Assembly: GCA_017554145.1 (NCBI GenBank)
Contig: JAFZIZ010000013.1
Location: 79,685 to 143,684 of the forward strand
Reading direction: 5' to 3'
From: Prevotella sp.
GTDB lineage: Bacteria; Bacteroidota; Bacteroidia; Bacteroidales; Bacteroidaceae
DNA: 64,000 bases
The stretch's first letter is position 1, and each line of letters starts with the position of its first letter. Below are positions 63,379-64,000 of the stretch, in pieces. The notes below the pieces were generated by a model. It searched no databases and was not told the DNA's origin. It saw only the letters and a list, made by a program, of their open reading frames with translations. The position numbers and the translations under genes were made by a program.

Positions 63379-64000
63379 GTACATTATATTACATCCTTCT
63401 CATTCTATTGTTGATGGCGTTTATCGGCATCATCATCTTCAACCGCATCATCAAACAAAGGATACAGCGTGCGTCAGAACGGTGCAACAATACCAAAAAC
63501 ATGATGCAACAAGCAATGAATGTATGTGAGAATGCTGTACTCTATTATGATATTAGCAAGAAAAAGATATGGAATCTCTATGGTCACCTATTACCAGAAG
63601 AAGGAGTCTCTACAGAGGAATGGAAGGAACACGTTCATCAGGAAGACCTCCCCGATGCTTTGTATTGGCTACATCTACTCATGGAAGGAAAAGGCAAGTC
63701 CGCTGAGTTCCGCTTTCACTGGAATTTCGAGTATGGTGGTGGACGCCCGCGATGGGGCTATCTGCATAATATCAGTGTGGCAGAATATGAAGAGGGACAG
63801 GAACTTCCCATTGGTATCATCAATACGATGATAGACGAAACTGAAATCAAGAAACAACAGGACAGAGAGAAAGAACTGACTGAGAAATATAAACTGGTAT
63901 TCGAACAGTCTATTATCGGCTTGTCGTTCTACACGCCTGACGGAAAATTCCTGGATGCCAACCAACACATGCGGAAGTTATGTAATTTCGACACCAAGGA
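63375..64000 (+). CDS. PAS-domain sensor protein, N-terminal part (runs off the window)
   Basis: The frame starts with ATG at 63375, overlapping the previous stop (ATGA), and stays open to the last base, giving 208 codons. It begins with a membrane helix (LYYILLILLLMAFIGIIIF) followed by basic residues, then a PAS-like region (EFRFHWNFEYGGGRPRWGYL) and the start of a second PAS domain (KLVFEQSIIGLSFYTPDGKFLDANQHM). It is very probably a second histidine kinase or sensor of the same operon, but the catalytic part is outside the window. Translational coupling suggests it works with the His-to-Tyr protein upstream. Confidence 0.75.
   Translation, partial: MSTLYYILLILLLMAFIGIIIFNRIIKQRIQRASERCNNTKNMMQQAMNVCENAVLYYDISKKKIWNLYGHLLPEEGVSTEEWKEHVHQEDLPDALYWLHLLMEGKGKSAEFRFHWNFEYGGGRPRWGYLHNISVAEYEEGQELPIGIINTMIDETEIKKQQDREKELTEKYKLVFEQSIIGLSFYTPDGKFLDANQHMRKLCNFDTK

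Noticed and set aside
1-64000. CRISPR array, tRNA or rRNA genes, insertion sequences
   Set aside because: I found no spaced 25-40 bp repeats, no cloverleaf with a GGTTCRA arm, and no transposase-like protein; the accessory region has repeats but no visible integrase.

Overview
The window looks like chromosome of a Prevotella/Segatella-type member of the Bacteroidales. Reasons: promoters repeatedly match the Bacteroidales pattern TTTG-N19/20-TAnnTTTG; Shine-Dalgarno sites are mostly absent; the gene content is typical of the order (carboxynorspermidine dehydrogenase-type protein, DUF2723 glycosyltransferase, NhaD, DPP-IV-like S9 peptidase, DUF5686 and DUF2807 proteins, reg_prop sensors); and a secreted protease ends in the 'YNLQGQRV...GLYI' tail common in Prevotella. 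The genus is inferred. I saw no tRNA, rRNA, CRISPR array or transposase gene.

Layout. 1-13.4 kb is mostly housekeeping: end of an outer-membrane protein, a sodium:solute symporter, a carboxylesterase, mnmA, a small conserved gene, a carboxynorspermidine dehydrogenase-type enzyme, recA, a secreted protein, dnaK and a subtilisin-like protease. 13.4-22.1 kb is an accessory region: small genes (13588-14031 and 14577-14867), a repeat-rich non-coding stretch, a strong candidate structured RNA (about 14972-15200), then a tight three-gene operon (TPR/HExxH protease, MazG-like pyrophosphohydrolase, nuclease-helicase-S24 fusion), a candidate small RNA, a truncated rhuM gene and a Fic gene between two direct repeats. 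22.1-39.4 kb returns to core genes: serine hydrolase, nhaD, deacetylase, DUF2723 protein, YqaA-type membrane protein, purD, greA, BASS transporter, a DUF2975/HTH/secreted-protein operon, serB, S9 peptidase and a THUMP methyltransferase.

39.5-59.6 kb is a signalling and glycan-degradation block, all on the + strand: histidine kinase, DUF5686 protein, DUF2807 protein, then a six-gene run from one clear promoter (44288-44318): two reg_prop sensors (one without a kinase domain, one with only a degenerate ATPase), a GH31, a TPR histidine kinase, a GH2 and a second GH31. The enzymes suggest removal of alpha-xylosyl/alpha-glucosyl and beta-galactosyl residues, as in xyloglucan side chains. No SusC/SusD pair is in view. 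59.6-64 kb holds rsgA-frr and two PAS sensor proteins, the first with Tyr where the phospho-acceptor His should be.

Most interesting: the 15.3-19.9 kb operon with its structured RNA leader, which looks like an undescribed defence or stress module; the split, partly kinase-less sensor set driving glycosidases; and degenerate 7-bp repeat arrays scattered between and inside genes, which add the same heptapeptide to two unrelated proteins.
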